Of a stretch of DNA of 64,000 nucleotides, positions 49,549 through 58,171 are shown one piece after another; position 1 is the stretch's first letter; the number at the start of each line of letters is the position of its first letter. The position numbers and the translations under genes are program-made. Source of the DNA: Empedobacter sp036647415 (GTDB lineage: Bacteria > Bacteroidota > Bacteroidia > Flavobacteriales > Weeksellaceae); assembly GCF_036647415.1 (NCBI RefSeq), contig NZ_JAVXKG010000005.1, positions 73,326 through 137,325 of the forward strand, in the 5' to 3' direction. The notes under the pieces were generated by a model. The model was not told where the DNA came from and did not search any database. It worked only from the letters and a program-made list of their open reading frames with translations.

Positions 49549-50679
49549 ATGAGTACACAAACATTTGCTGAAAAAATAGCGCAAGCACAAGATTTCTTAC
49601 CAATAAATGGAACAGATTATATCGAATTTTATGTTGGTAATGCAAAGCAAGCCGCACATTATTATAAAACTGCTTTTGGTTACCAGGAAGTTGCGTATGC
49701 AGGACCAGAAACAGGTGTAAGAGATAGAGCTTCTTATGTTTTACAACAAGGGAAGATTCGTTTAGTTTTAACTTCTGGTTTAAAATCGGATTCACCAATT
49801 TGTCAACATCAAATGAAACATGGTGATGGAGTGAAAATTTTAGCACTTTGGGTTGATGATGCGTATGATGCTTTTGAGCAAACGACAAAAAGAGGTGCAA
49901 AAGTTTACATGGAACCAACGACAATTACAGATGAGTTTGGTGAAGTTAAAATGGCTGGAATTTACACGTACGGAGAAACAATTCACATGTTTATCGAGCG
50001 TAAAAACTATGAAGGTCCATTTATGCCAGGTTATGTGAAATCAGAATCAGCATATCAACCTACCGATTGTGGTTTGTTGTATGTAGATCATTGTGTAGGA
50101 AATGTTGGTTGGAATCGTATGAATGATACTGTACAATGGTACCAAGATGTGATGGGATTTGTAAATATTTTGTCATTTGATGATAAACAAATCAATACAG
50201 AGTATTCAGCATTAATGTCTAAAGTGATGAGTAACGGAAATGGTTTTTCTAAATTTCCAATTAACGAGCCAGCAGAAGGTCAGAAAAAGTCACAAGTTGA
50301 AGAATATTTAGATTTTTATGAAGGAGAAGGAGTGCAGCATATAGCAGTTGCAACAAAGGATATTGTGAAAACTGTAACAGAGCTTAAAGCACGCGGAGTT
50401 GAGTTTTTATCTGCTCCACCAGAAGCATATTATGAAATGATTCCTGATCGTGTAGGAGAAATTGATGAAGATATTAAGAAACTTCAAGATTTAGGAATTT
50501 TGGTTGATTGTGATGAAGAAGGATATTTATTACAAATTTTCACAAAACCTGTCGAAGATCGTCCTACTTTATTTTATGAAATAATTGAGCGTCATGGCGC
50601 ACAATCATTTGGTGCAGGAAATTTTAAAGCTTTATTTGAGGCGTTAGAAAGAGAGCAAGATCGCAGAGGAAATTTATAA
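49549..50679 (+). CDS. hppD: 4-hydroxyphenylpyruvate dioxygenase
   Basis: A 376-residue two-module VOC enzyme converting 4-hydroxyphenylpyruvate to homogentisate, the substrate of the HmgA encoded upstream. N-terminal module: TDYIEFYVGNAKQAAHYYKT. Catalytic module: LLYVDHCVGNVGWNRMNDTV (first iron His), EGVQHIAVATKDIVKTV (second His), and EEGYLLQIFTKPVEDRPTLF, with the iron Glu region following in FYEIIERHGAQSFGAGNFKA. Full length. Separated from hmgA by 368 bases of repeats; terminator downstream. Confidence 0.95.
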   Translation: MSTQTFAEKIAQAQDFLPINGTDYIEFYVGNAKQAAHYYKTAFGYQEVAYAGPETGVRDRASYVLQQGKIRLVLTSGLKSDSPICQHQMKHGDGVKILALWVDDAYDAFEQTTKRGAKVYMEPTTITDEFGEVKMAGIYTYGETIHMFIERKNYEGPFMPGYVKSESAYQPTDCGLLYVDHCVGNVGWNRMNDTVQWYQDVMGFVNILSFDDKQINTEYSALMSKVMSNGNGFSKFPINEPAEGQKKSQVEEYLDFYEGEGVQHIAVATKDIVKTVTELKARGVEFLSAPPEAYYEMIPDRVGEIDEDIKKLQDLGILVDCDEEGYLLQIFTKPVEDRPTLFYEIIERHGAQSFGAGNFKALFEALEREQDRRGNL

Positions 50680-50699
50680 ATTATTCCATATTTTACAAC

Positions 50700-50730
50700 A
50701 AGCCATTCATTTTTTTGAGTGGCTTTTTTC
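50700..50730 (+). terminator. hppD terminator
   Basis: AAGCCATTCA and TGAGTGGCTT pair (one G-T) and are followed by TTTTTC. Confidence 0.8.
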
Positions 50731-50768
50731 TTAATCAAATCTTAAGTTTTAGAAATTAAGTTTACGTC

Positions 50769-50776
50769 TACATTTG
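50769..50776 (+). promoter_or_regulatory. -7 promoter box of the PAP2 gene (TACATTTG)
   Basis: Exact TAnnTTTG match 19 bases before the start at 50796. Confidence 0.5.
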
Positions 50777-50795
50777 TTCATAGAAATATATAAAA

Positions 50796-51620
50796 ATGAC
50801 GTTAACTTATTCTAATACCTTTAAATCTTTGTGCTTACTACTATTTATTGTTTCTCCAATAATCAAAGCACAAGACACAATTCAAAACTCACAAATAGCA
50901 AAAGATTCTGTTATTTCAGATTCACTTTCTAAACAAGTATTTAATCCAAATGATAAAGTTTATCAGTTTAAAACAAAAAAACTGATTATTCCTGCTGTTC
51001 TTATCACGTATGGTGGTTTAAGTTTAGCAATTCCTGCTTTAGATAACTTGAATAAATCCACTCAGAATGAGATTTTAGAAGATAAAACAAGAGGAAATCG
51101 ATTTGATAATTATACACAATATTTACCTGCTGCTGCGGTTTATGGACTAAACTTGGCAGGTGTAAAAGGAAAACATAATCTGAGAGATAGAACAATTATT
51201 TTTGCAACTTCGCAAATTATTAATACAAGTTTGGTTATGGGATTGAAACATACTGTAAACGAAGAACGTCCAGACGAATCTAATCATCTTTCTTTTCCAT
51301 CTGGGCATACAGCAAACGCATTTTCTACTGCTCAATTTATGTTTAGAGAGTACCAAGATTCTAATTTTTGGTTAAGTTTGGCGGGTTATCCATTAGCCGC
51401 TTTTACGGGCGTTTATCGTGTTATTAATAACAAACATTGGGTAGGTGATGTGGTTGCGGGAGCAGGAATTGGAATTCTTTCCACAGAAGCTGCATATTGG
51501 CTTTTCCCAACGATTAACAAATGGTTTTCTCCAAAAAGTAAAGAATCTAAAGTCGCTACAATGGTTTTTCCTATATTTCAAGAAAAACAGGCGGGAATTG
51601 GTTTGGTGATGAGATTCTGA
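50796..51620 (+). CDS. PAP2-family lipid phosphatase
   Basis: A 274-residue protein: signal/anchor segment LCLLLFIVSPIIKAQD (about 12-27), Ser/Asp linker, then the PAP2 core. The three phosphatase motifs are complete: KHTVNEERPD (KX6RP), FPSGHTANAF (PSGH), and YRVINNKHWVGDVVAGAGIG (R-X5-H-X3-D). Membrane helices flank them. Activity: dephosphorylation of undecaprenyl-PP, phosphatidate or lipid A-type substrates at the periplasmic face. Monocistronic; the bkd operator region follows. Confidence 0.9.
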   Translation: MTLTYSNTFKSLCLLLFIVSPIIKAQDTIQNSQIAKDSVISDSLSKQVFNPNDKVYQFKTKKLIIPAVLITYGGLSLAIPALDNLNKSTQNEILEDKTRGNRFDNYTQYLPAAAVYGLNLAGVKGKHNLRDRTIIFATSQIINTSLVMGLKHTVNEERPDESNHLSFPSGHTANAFSTAQFMFREYQDSNFWLSLAGYPLAAFTGVYRVINNKHWVGDVVAGAGIGILSTEAAYWLFPTINKWFSPKSKESKVATMVFPIFQEKQAGIGLVMRF

Positions 51621-51644
51621 TTTTTTAATAGAAAGAAATATTTT

Positions 51645-51662
51645 AACTAACATTCATTAGTT
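51645..51662. promoter_or_regulatory. Candidate TetR operator in front of bkdB (AACTAACATTCATTAGTT)
   Basis: Inverted repeat AACTAA/TTAGTT, 48 bases before the E2 start. Its 16-bp core agrees at 13 positions with the perfect palindrome in front of paaK (55068-55091). Confidence 0.6.
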
Positions 51663-51710
51663 TTTATAAAAAATCATTATCTTCAACGCACAAAACAGCA
51701 AACAAAGAAA

Positions 51711-52967
51711 ATGAAGAAAATAGAACTAACGATTCCAAAGTTGGGAGAAAGTGTAGAGTCTGTACAACTTGTTCGTTTTACAAAAAATATTGGCGATTTC
51801 ATCAAAGAAGATGAAGTTATCGCTGAGGTTTCGACGGACAAAGTAGACTCTGATATACCTTCTGCAATTTCTGGAAAAATTATCGAGTTTAGATTTAATG
51901 AAGGAGATGAAATAAAAATAGGAGAAATTTTTGCAACAATAGAACAAACTGAAAGTGATTCTTCTTCAGAAAATTCTACAGATAAAGTTGAGGTTGTACA
52001 AACAATTTCTACTACAGAGTTGAATGAAATTTCATCTATTTCAGATCAATTTTTATCACCTTTGGTAAAAAATATTATTCAAAAAGAAAACTTACAATCC
52101 GAAGATATTTCGCAAATAAAAGGTTCTGGTCGTGAAGGAAGAATTTCTAAAAATGATGTTTTAAATTATATTCAAAATAAATCAGTTACAGATTTTGACT
52201 CAAGTAATACTTTAATTGAAAATACAGTTGTTTCATCTTCTTCTTTCGGTGCAAAATCTGAAATTATAGAGATGGATAAAATGCGTCAATTGATTTCTAA
52301 ACACATGAAGAAAAGTAAACAAACTTCTCCTCATGTTACAGCTTATGTAGAACCAGATGTGACGAATTTTGTAAAATGGCGTGAAGAAAATAAAGCCAAA
52401 TTTGAAACGAAATACAAACAGAAATTAACGTACACACCAATGATTGTGGATTGTGTAGTTCGTGCAATTAAAGATTTTCCGATGATTAATGTATCAGTTG
52501 ATGAAACTGAAACTAAAATAATCAAACACAATGAGATAAATATCGGAATTGCAACTGCATTACCTAATAATAATTTGATTGTTCCTGTTATAAAACAAGC
52601 TGGAGAATTGAACTTAGAGGGTTTAGCAAAAAATGTAAATACAATTGTAGATAAAGCGAGAAATAATAAACTTTCGCCAGATGATGTTCGTGGTGGGACA
52701 TTTACGATTAGTAATGTTGGTACGTTTGGAAATTTGATGGGAACACCAATTATCAATCAACCCGAAGTGGCAATTTTAGCAACTGGTGTTATTAAGAAGA
52801 AACCAGCAGTTTTAGAAACAGAATTTGGAGATATTATTGTCGCGAGACAATTTATGTATTTATCACTTTCTTTTGACCATCGTGTTGTTGACGGTTCTTT
52901 GGGAGGAGTTTTCTTAAAACGAATTTCAGATTATATCGAGAATTGGGACATTAATACACAAATCTAA
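51711..52967 (+). CDS. Branched-chain 2-oxoacid dehydrogenase E2 (dihydrolipoyl acyltransferase)
   Basis: A 418-residue E2. Lipoyl domain 1-75 with EVSTDKVDSDIPS (lipoyl-Lys44); peripheral E3-binding domain about 110-150 (LSPLVKNIIQKENLQSEDIS, GSGREGRISKNDVLNYI); acyltransferase domain from about 185 with MDKMRQLISKHMKKSKQTSP, and catalytic SFDHRVVDGSLGG at about 386-398. It takes acyl groups from E1 and passes them to CoA. The E1 fusion gene follows after five bases, so the pair is one unit. Branched-chain specificity is inferred from the fused E1 type and the neighbourhood of amino-acid catabolic genes. Confidence 0.9.
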   Translation: MKKIELTIPKLGESVESVQLVRFTKNIGDFIKEDEVIAEVSTDKVDSDIPSAISGKIIEFRFNEGDEIKIGEIFATIEQTESDSSSENSTDKVEVVQTISTTELNEISSISDQFLSPLVKNIIQKENLQSEDISQIKGSGREGRISKNDVLNYIQNKSVTDFDSSNTLIENTVVSSSSFGAKSEIIEMDKMRQLISKHMKKSKQTSPHVTAYVEPDVTNFVKWREENKAKFETKYKQKLTYTPMIVDCVVRAIKDFPMINVSVDETETKIIKHNEINIGIATALPNNNLIVPVIKQAGELNLEGLAKNVNTIVDKARNNKLSPDDVRGGTFTISNVGTFGNLMGTPIINQPEVAILATGVIKKKPAVLETEFGDIIVARQFMYLSLSFDHRVVDGSLGGVFLKRISDYIENWDINTQI

Positions 52968-52972
52968 CAGCA

Positions 52973-55027
52973 ATGGAATCTACAACAACCACAACAAAAT
53001 TAATACAAACAGCATACGAATTATTGTTTACAGCAAAGACTTTGACCGATTTATACGAAGAAAATAAAGCTGTAACAAGCAAATATGTACACGCAACTTC
53101 ACGTGGACACGAAGCAATTCAAATTGCAACGGGTTTACAATTATTACCTCAAGATTATTTGAGCGCATATTACCGCGATGACGCAATGTTGTTAGCAATA
53201 GGAATTACACCTTACGAATTGATGTTGCAATTATTAGCAAAACGTGACGATGTTTTTTCTGGAGGAAGAACATATTATTCTCATCCAAGTTTGCGAAGAG
53301 ATGATATGCCAAAAATTCCACATCAGAGTAGTGCGACAGGTATGCAAGCGATTCCAACAACTGGAATTGCGATGGGTATGCAATACAAAGAATTGGAAGG
53401 TTTATGCGAAGAAGAAATCAAACCAATTTCGGTTTGTTCTTTGGGTGATGCTTCTTGTACAGAAGGAGAAGTTGCAGAAGCTTTTCAGATGGCGGCTCTA
53501 AAACAATTGCCAATTTTATATTTGGTTCAAGATAATGAATGGGATATTTCAGCTTCTGCCGACGAAATTCGTGCCCAAGACATTGCGCATTATGCAAAAG
53601 GTTTTAAAGGTTTAGAAGTTTTTCAAGTAGATGGAACAGATTTTTTAGCATCTTATGAAACGATTCAGAAAGCAATAGAAATTATCCGTACAGAGCGTCG
53701 TCCAATTTTGGTTCATGCAAAAGTTCCGTTACTTAATCATCACACTTCAGGTGTTCGTAAAGAATGGTACAGAGATGATTTGGAAGAAGCACAATTGCGT
53801 GATCCGTATGATAAATTAAAAAAGAATTTATTAGATGATGGTTTCGAATTAAATGATTTAATCGAAATCGAAAATAAAATTAAAAATCAAGTTGAGGCGC
53901 AATATCAAGAAGCTTTAAAAGCTGAAGATCCTCGTCCCGAAGATTTATATACACATGTTTTTGCACCAACGCCAATTACAGAAGAAAAAGGAATTCGTTC
54001 GCCAGAAGGTAAAGATAAAACGGTGATGGTAGATTCTGCACTTTTTGCGATTCGCGAAATGATGGCGAAACATCCAGAAGCTTTATTATATGGACAAGAT
54101 GTAGGTTTGCGCTTGGGTGGAGTTTTCCGTGAAGCGGCAACTTTAGCAAAACAATATGGTAAAAATCGTGTATTTAATACACCAATTCAAGAAGCATTTA
54201 TTGTCGGTTCTACGGTCGGAATGTCTGCTGTTGGATTAAAACCAATTGTAGAAGTTCAGTTTGCAGATTATATTTGGCCAGGTCTTAATCAGTTGTTTAC
54301 AGAAGTTGCGCGTTCTAATTATTTATCAAATGGTAAATGGCCAGTTTCAATGATTTTACGTGTGCCAATTGGTGCGTACGGAAGTGGTGGACCATATCAT
54401 TCGAGTTCAGTAGAAAGTGTTTTGACGAATATCAAAGGAATCAAAATTGCTTATCCATCTACAGGAGCAGATTTGAAAGGATTGATGAAAGCTGCTTATT
54501 ATGATCCAAATCCAGTTGTAATGTTGGAGCATAAAGGATTGTATTGGAGTAAAATAAAAGGAACAGAAGACGCTGCAACTGTAGAGCCAGACGAAGATTA
54601 TGTGTTGCCTTTTGGTAAAGCTCGTGAAGTTTTGACGGCAGAATCTTCTCAAAATCATAATTCTGTTACAATAATTACCTACGGAATGGGAGTTTATTGG
54701 GCAAAACAAGCAGCGAAAGATTTTCCAAATCAAGTAGAAATTATAGATTTACGAACTTTAGTTCCTTTAGATGAAGAAACAATTATTAATAGTGTAAAAA
54801 AACACAATAGATGTATTGTTTTGACAGAAGAACCAAAACAAAACTCTTTTGCACAGAGTGTTGCAGGATTGATTAGCGAAGAATGTTTTGAGTATTTAGA
54901 TGCTCCCGTTCGTGTTTTAGGTGCGCAAGATTTACCTGCAATTCCATTAAATTCTACTTTAGAGAAAGAAATGTTGCCCAATGCAGATAAGTTAAAGGTA
55001 TTGATTAATACTATTTTAAGTTATTAA
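52973..55027 (+). CDS. Branched-chain 2-oxoacid dehydrogenase E1, fused alpha/beta
   Basis: A 684-residue thiamine-diphosphate enzyme with alpha part (1 to about 330) and beta part (about 345-684) in one chain. Alpha: HATSRGHEAIQIATGLQL, and the ThDP motif GDASCTEGEVAEAF followed by DNEWDIS. Beta: LLYGQDVGLRLGGVFREAA, FNTPIQEAFIVG, EVQFADYIWPG and RVPIGAYGSGGPYHSSSVES, DLRTLVPLDEETI. This single-chain form is normal in Flavobacteriia and acts on keto acids of Val, Leu and Ile. Downstream E3 (lipoamide dehydrogenase) is not in the window. It lies 118 bases before paaK with no terminator between, but with an operator. Confidence 0.9.
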   Translation: MESTTTTTKLIQTAYELLFTAKTLTDLYEENKAVTSKYVHATSRGHEAIQIATGLQLLPQDYLSAYYRDDAMLLAIGITPYELMLQLLAKRDDVFSGGRTYYSHPSLRRDDMPKIPHQSSATGMQAIPTTGIAMGMQYKELEGLCEEEIKPISVCSLGDASCTEGEVAEAFQMAALKQLPILYLVQDNEWDISASADEIRAQDIAHYAKGFKGLEVFQVDGTDFLASYETIQKAIEIIRTERRPILVHAKVPLLNHHTSGVRKEWYRDDLEEAQLRDPYDKLKKNLLDDGFELNDLIEIENKIKNQVEAQYQEALKAEDPRPEDLYTHVFAPTPITEEKGIRSPEGKDKTVMVDSALFAIREMMAKHPEALLYGQDVGLRLGGVFREAATLAKQYGKNRVFNTPIQEAFIVGSTVGMSAVGLKPIVEVQFADYIWPGLNQLFTEVARSNYLSNGKWPVSMILRVPIGAYGSGGPYHSSSVESVLTNIKGIKIAYPSTGADLKGLMKAAYYDPNPVVMLEHKGLYWSKIKGTEDAATVEPDEDYVLPFGKAREVLTAESSQNHNSVTIITYGMGVYWAKQAAKDFPNQVEIIDLRTLVPLDEETIINSVKKHNRCIVLTEEPKQNSFAQSVAGLISEECFEYLDAPVRVLGAQDLPAIPLNSTLEKEMLPNADKLKVLINTILSY

Positions 55028-55067
55028 AAAGTCTTAATTTAATAATAATTGTATTTTTTACACCAAT

Positions 55068-55091
55068 AAAAACTAACGTTTGTTAGTTTTT
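55068..55091. promoter_or_regulatory. Perfect palindrome before paaK, candidate operator of the TetR regulator
   Basis: Arms AAAAACTAAC (55068-55077) and GTTAGTTTTT (55082-55091) around GTTT. It ends 14 bases before the -7 box TAAATTTG (55106-55113), so it covers the -33 region. A TetR-family gene is second in the operon it would control. Confidence 0.75.
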
Positions 55092-55105
55092 ATTATTTTT
55101 TTGTT

Positions 55106-55113
55106 TAAATTTG
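55106..55113 (+). promoter_or_regulatory. -7 promoter box of the paa operon (TAAATTTG)
   Basis: Exact TAnnTTTG match 32 bases before the paaK ATG at 55146; downstream of an earlier in-frame ATG (55080), which it therefore rules out as start. Confidence 0.65.
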
Positions 55114-55145
55114 TTATTATCAAAAATCAAAATCTGCAAAAAATT

Positions 55146-56483
55146 ATGATATTTAATCCTGAGATCGAACAAATGCCAATTGAAAAATTACGCATTATTC
55201 AGAACGAAAGACTTCAAAATATGTTACAAAAAGTGTACAAAAATGTACCTTTTTACAAAAACGCTTTTGATGAAGCTGGTGTAAAACTAGAAGAAATTAA
55301 TGGTGTTGAAGATTTACACAAATTACCTTTTACAAAGAAAAATCATTTAAGGGATAATTATCCTTTTGGTTTATTTGCAGAACCAAAAAGCAATGTAATT
55401 CGTTTGCATTGTTCTAGCGGAACAACGGGAAAACCAACTGTTGTTGGATATACAAAAAACGATATAGAATTATTTTCTGAAGTTGTTGCTCGTTCTTTAG
55501 CAGCATCAGGTTGCGAACCAGGAATGACATTGCAAAATGCGTACGGTTACGGATTGTTTACAGGTGGATTAGGTTTGCATTATGGCGCAGAAAAATTAGG
55601 AATGACAGTTGTTCCAATTTCTGGAGGTAATACAGATAAACAAATTATGTTACTGAAAGATTTTCAGGCTGATGCAATTTGTGCAACACCTTCTTATGCG
55701 TTAACAGTAGCTGAAGAAATAAAGAAAAGAGGAGAAACCTTAGATAATTTTAATCTAAAATTTGCAATCTTAGGTTCAGAACCTTGGTCAGAAGCTTTAC
55801 GTCAAGAAGTAGAAGGAAGTTTGAATATCAAAGCTTCTAATATTTATGGATTAAGCGAGATTATTGGTCCAGGAGTTTCTAGCGAAGATTATGAGGAGCA
55901 AGGTACAGGTTCTTATATTTGGGAAGATCATTTTTTTCCAGAAATTGTAGACGAAAAAACAGGTGAGCCAGTTCCTTACGGACAGCCAGGCGTTTTAGTT
56001 ATTACAACTTTAACAAAAGAAGCTTTACCTTTGGTACGTTATTGGACAGGAGATATTACGACCCTAACATATGAACATTCTAAGAAAAGAACGCATATCA
56101 AAATGGGACCAATTATTGGACGTGCAGATGATATGATGATTATTAGAGGAGTCAACTTTTTTCATACTCAAATCGCAGATTTTATTCCAGAATTTCCGCA
56201 ATTATCTCCAAATTATCAAGTAGTTTTGACAAAACCGAAAAATATGGATGTTGTAGAAGTTGGTTTCGAAATTAATGCTGATTATTTCCAAGAAAAAGGA
56301 TTTGATTCTGATAATTTAAACGAAGAAACGAATACAGAAGCACAACGAATTATTTCGAATATTCATAAAAAAATAAGAGATAATATCGGTTTAGGAATGA
56401 ATGTTAAGTTATATCAAACAGACCAACTTCCGAAGAGTGAAGGAGGTAAATTAAACCGAATTATCGACAATAGAGAGTTATAA
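55146..56483 (+). CDS. paaK: Phenylacetate--CoA ligase
   Basis: A 445-residue AMP-forming ligase that makes phenylacetyl-CoA. The start MIFNPEIEQMPIEKLRIIQN is the family's usual beginning and lies downstream of the predicted promoter. Motifs: LPFTKKNHLRDNYPFGLF, P-loop RLHCSSGTTGKPTVVGYT, NAYGYGLFTGGLG, YGLSEIIGPGV, YWTGDIT, GRADDMMIIRGVNFFHTQI, and the C-terminal SEGGKLNRI with the catalytic lysine. First gene of the phenylacetate operon; the TetR gene follows after six bases. Confidence 0.95.
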   Translation: MIFNPEIEQMPIEKLRIIQNERLQNMLQKVYKNVPFYKNAFDEAGVKLEEINGVEDLHKLPFTKKNHLRDNYPFGLFAEPKSNVIRLHCSSGTTGKPTVVGYTKNDIELFSEVVARSLAASGCEPGMTLQNAYGYGLFTGGLGLHYGAEKLGMTVVPISGGNTDKQIMLLKDFQADAICATPSYALTVAEEIKKRGETLDNFNLKFAILGSEPWSEALRQEVEGSLNIKASNIYGLSEIIGPGVSSEDYEEQGTGSYIWEDHFFPEIVDEKTGEPVPYGQPGVLVITTLTKEALPLVRYWTGDITTLTYEHSKKRTHIKMGPIIGRADDMMIIRGVNFFHTQIADFIPEFPQLSPNYQVVLTKPKNMDVVEVGFEINADYFQEKGFDSDNLNEETNTEAQRIISNIHKKIRDNIGLGMNVKLYQTDQLPKSEGGKLNRIIDNREL

Positions 56484-56489
56484 AACCAT

Positions 56490-57062
56490 ATGCCTAAACA
56501 AAGTAAAAGAGAATTGATCATTCAAGAAGCAGCTTTAATTTTCAAACAAAAAGGATATTCTGCAACATCAATGCGAGAATTAGCCGAAAAAGTTGGAATG
56601 GAAGCGGCGAGTTTATACAATCATATTCGATCGAAGGACGAAATTTTAGAAGAAATTTGTTTCAAAGTTGCCAATCAATATGTTTCACATATTAGTTCAA
56701 TTGAAGATACGAAAGAATCTAATGTTCAGAAACTTAGAGATTTGATTCAATTACATGTCAGAATGATTATTGACGAACCAAATGAAGTTTCTGTAGCAAA
56801 TAATGATTGGAAAAATTTATCAGATACCAAGAAAGAATTGTACAAAACAATCCGAAAAGGATATGAGAAAAGAATTGCAAATCTTATAAAAGCAGGAATT
56901 ACAGCAGGCGAGTTTAAAGAACTTAATGTTTCGGTCGCTTTATTTACATTGTTATCATCGCTAAGATGGATAGAATTATGGTACAAACCTGGACGAGATA
57001 TTACGCCAGAACAATTAGAAAATGACTTAATGACACTTTTAATAAACGGATTTCAAAAATAA
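56490..57062 (+). CDS. TetR/AcrR-family regulator of the phenylacetate operon
   Basis: A 190-residue regulator: N-terminal HTH RELIIQEAALIFKQKGYSAT, MRELAEKVGMEAASLYNHIR (recognition helix) and a ligand-binding C-terminal domain ending WYKPGRDITPEQLENDLMTL, typical of TetR_C members. In other bacteria the PaaR-type TetR repressor releases DNA when phenylacetyl-CoA binds. Its position inside the operon, three bases before paaE, and the palindromes at 55068 and 51645 support that role here, with extension to the bkd genes as inference. Confidence 0.88.
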   Translation: MPKQSKRELIIQEAALIFKQKGYSATSMRELAEKVGMEAASLYNHIRSKDEILEEICFKVANQYVSHISSIEDTKESNVQKLRDLIQLHVRMIIDEPNEVSVANNDWKNLSDTKKELYKTIRKGYEKRIANLIKAGITAGEFKELNVSVALFTLLSSLRWIELWYKPGRDITPEQLENDLMTLLINGFQK

Positions 57063-57065
57063 GCT

Positions 57066-58148
57066 ATGGCAATCAATTTTCATAAATTAGCAGTTAAACA
57101 AATAAAGCGTGAAACAGCAGATTGTGTATCTGTCGTATTAGATGTGCCTGCTGAATTAGAATCAGAATTTAAATTTAAACATGGTCAACACCTAACGTTT
57201 AAAGATATAAAAGATAACGAAGAAATTAGACGTTCTTACTCTATTTGCTCTTGTCCTACAGACGGAGAATTGAGAGTTGCCGTAAAGAAAATTACAGACG
57301 GATATTTTTCTTCTTATATAAACGACGAACTAAAAGTTGGTGATGTATTAGATGTAATGACTCCGCAAGGAAATTTCTACACAGAAGTACATGTCGACAA
57401 CAAAAAAACGTATGTAGGTATTGCGGCTGGTTCGGGAATTACGCCAATATTATCTATCATAAAAACAGTTCTTACACAAGAACCAGAGAGTCAATTTGTA
57501 TTGATTTATGGAAACAAAAACAAAGGTTCTATCATCTTTAAAGAAGAAATAGAAGCCTTGAAAAATAAATACATGCAACGCTTTAGTGTCTATAATATTT
57601 TAAGTAGAGAAACGGCTGATGCAGAAATTTTAAGTGGAAGAATTACAAAAGAAAAAATAGAATATTTTATTCAAAATATAATTGATCCAAAACAAGTAGG
57701 AGAAGTATTTTTATGCGGACCCGAAGATATGATTTTGGGTGGACGAGATGCTTTTGTAGAAGCTGGTTTAGAAATTCAAAATGTACATTTCGAATTATTT
57801 TTCAGCGCATCAGCAGAAGCAAAAAAAGCTGAACGTCAGAATGCAGTAAAAGAATCTGATGATACAATGAGTAAAGTTACCGTGAAATTAGACGCAACTT
57901 CTTTACAAATTGATTTAGGATATCACGGCGACACAATCTTAGATGCGGCTTTACAAAACGGAGCTGATTTACCTTATGCATGCAAAGGCGGCGTTTGCGC
58001 TACTTGTAAGTGTAAAGTGTTAGAAGGTGAAGTGGAAATGGACATCAACTATTCGTTAGAGCCAGACGAAATTGCAGCAGGATTTGTTTTATCATGTCAA
58101 GCGCATCCTCGTTCTGCTAACGTAGTCGTAGATTTTGATGCCAAATAA
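57066..58148 (+). CDS. paaE: Phenylacetyl-CoA epoxidase reductase subunit
   Basis: A 360-residue NAD(P)H oxidoreductase: FAD domain RRSYSICSCPTDGELRVAVK (about 58-77), NAD(P) domain VGIAAGSGITPILSI and VFLCGPEDMI, ferredoxin domain CKGGVCATCKCKVLEGEV plus a fourth Cys in VLSCQAHP. It passes electrons to the PaaA di-iron centre. It precedes paaABCD here instead of following it as in E. coli. Paralog of the orphan reductase at 38192. Confidence 0.94.
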   Translation: MAINFHKLAVKQIKRETADCVSVVLDVPAELESEFKFKHGQHLTFKDIKDNEEIRRSYSICSCPTDGELRVAVKKITDGYFSSYINDELKVGDVLDVMTPQGNFYTEVHVDNKKTYVGIAAGSGITPILSIIKTVLTQEPESQFVLIYGNKNKGSIIFKEEIEALKNKYMQRFSVYNILSRETADAEILSGRITKEKIEYFIQNIIDPKQVGEVFLCGPEDMILGGRDAFVEAGLEIQNVHFELFFSASAEAKKAERQNAVKESDDTMSKVTVKLDATSLQIDLGYHGDTILDAALQNGADLPYACKGGVCATCKCKVLEGEVEMDINYSLEPDEIAAGFVLSCQAHPRSANVVVDFDAK

Positions 58149-58171
58149 TTAACTCTTAAAAAAGGATAAAA

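Noticed and set aside
53244..53501. Internal frames inside the E1 gene and other large genes
   Set aside because: Out-of-frame shadows in AT-rich coding DNA without any motif.
55080..55145. Longer N-terminus for PaaK
   Set aside because: The earlier ATG lies inside the operator and upstream of the predicted -7 box; the family starts at MIFNPEIE.
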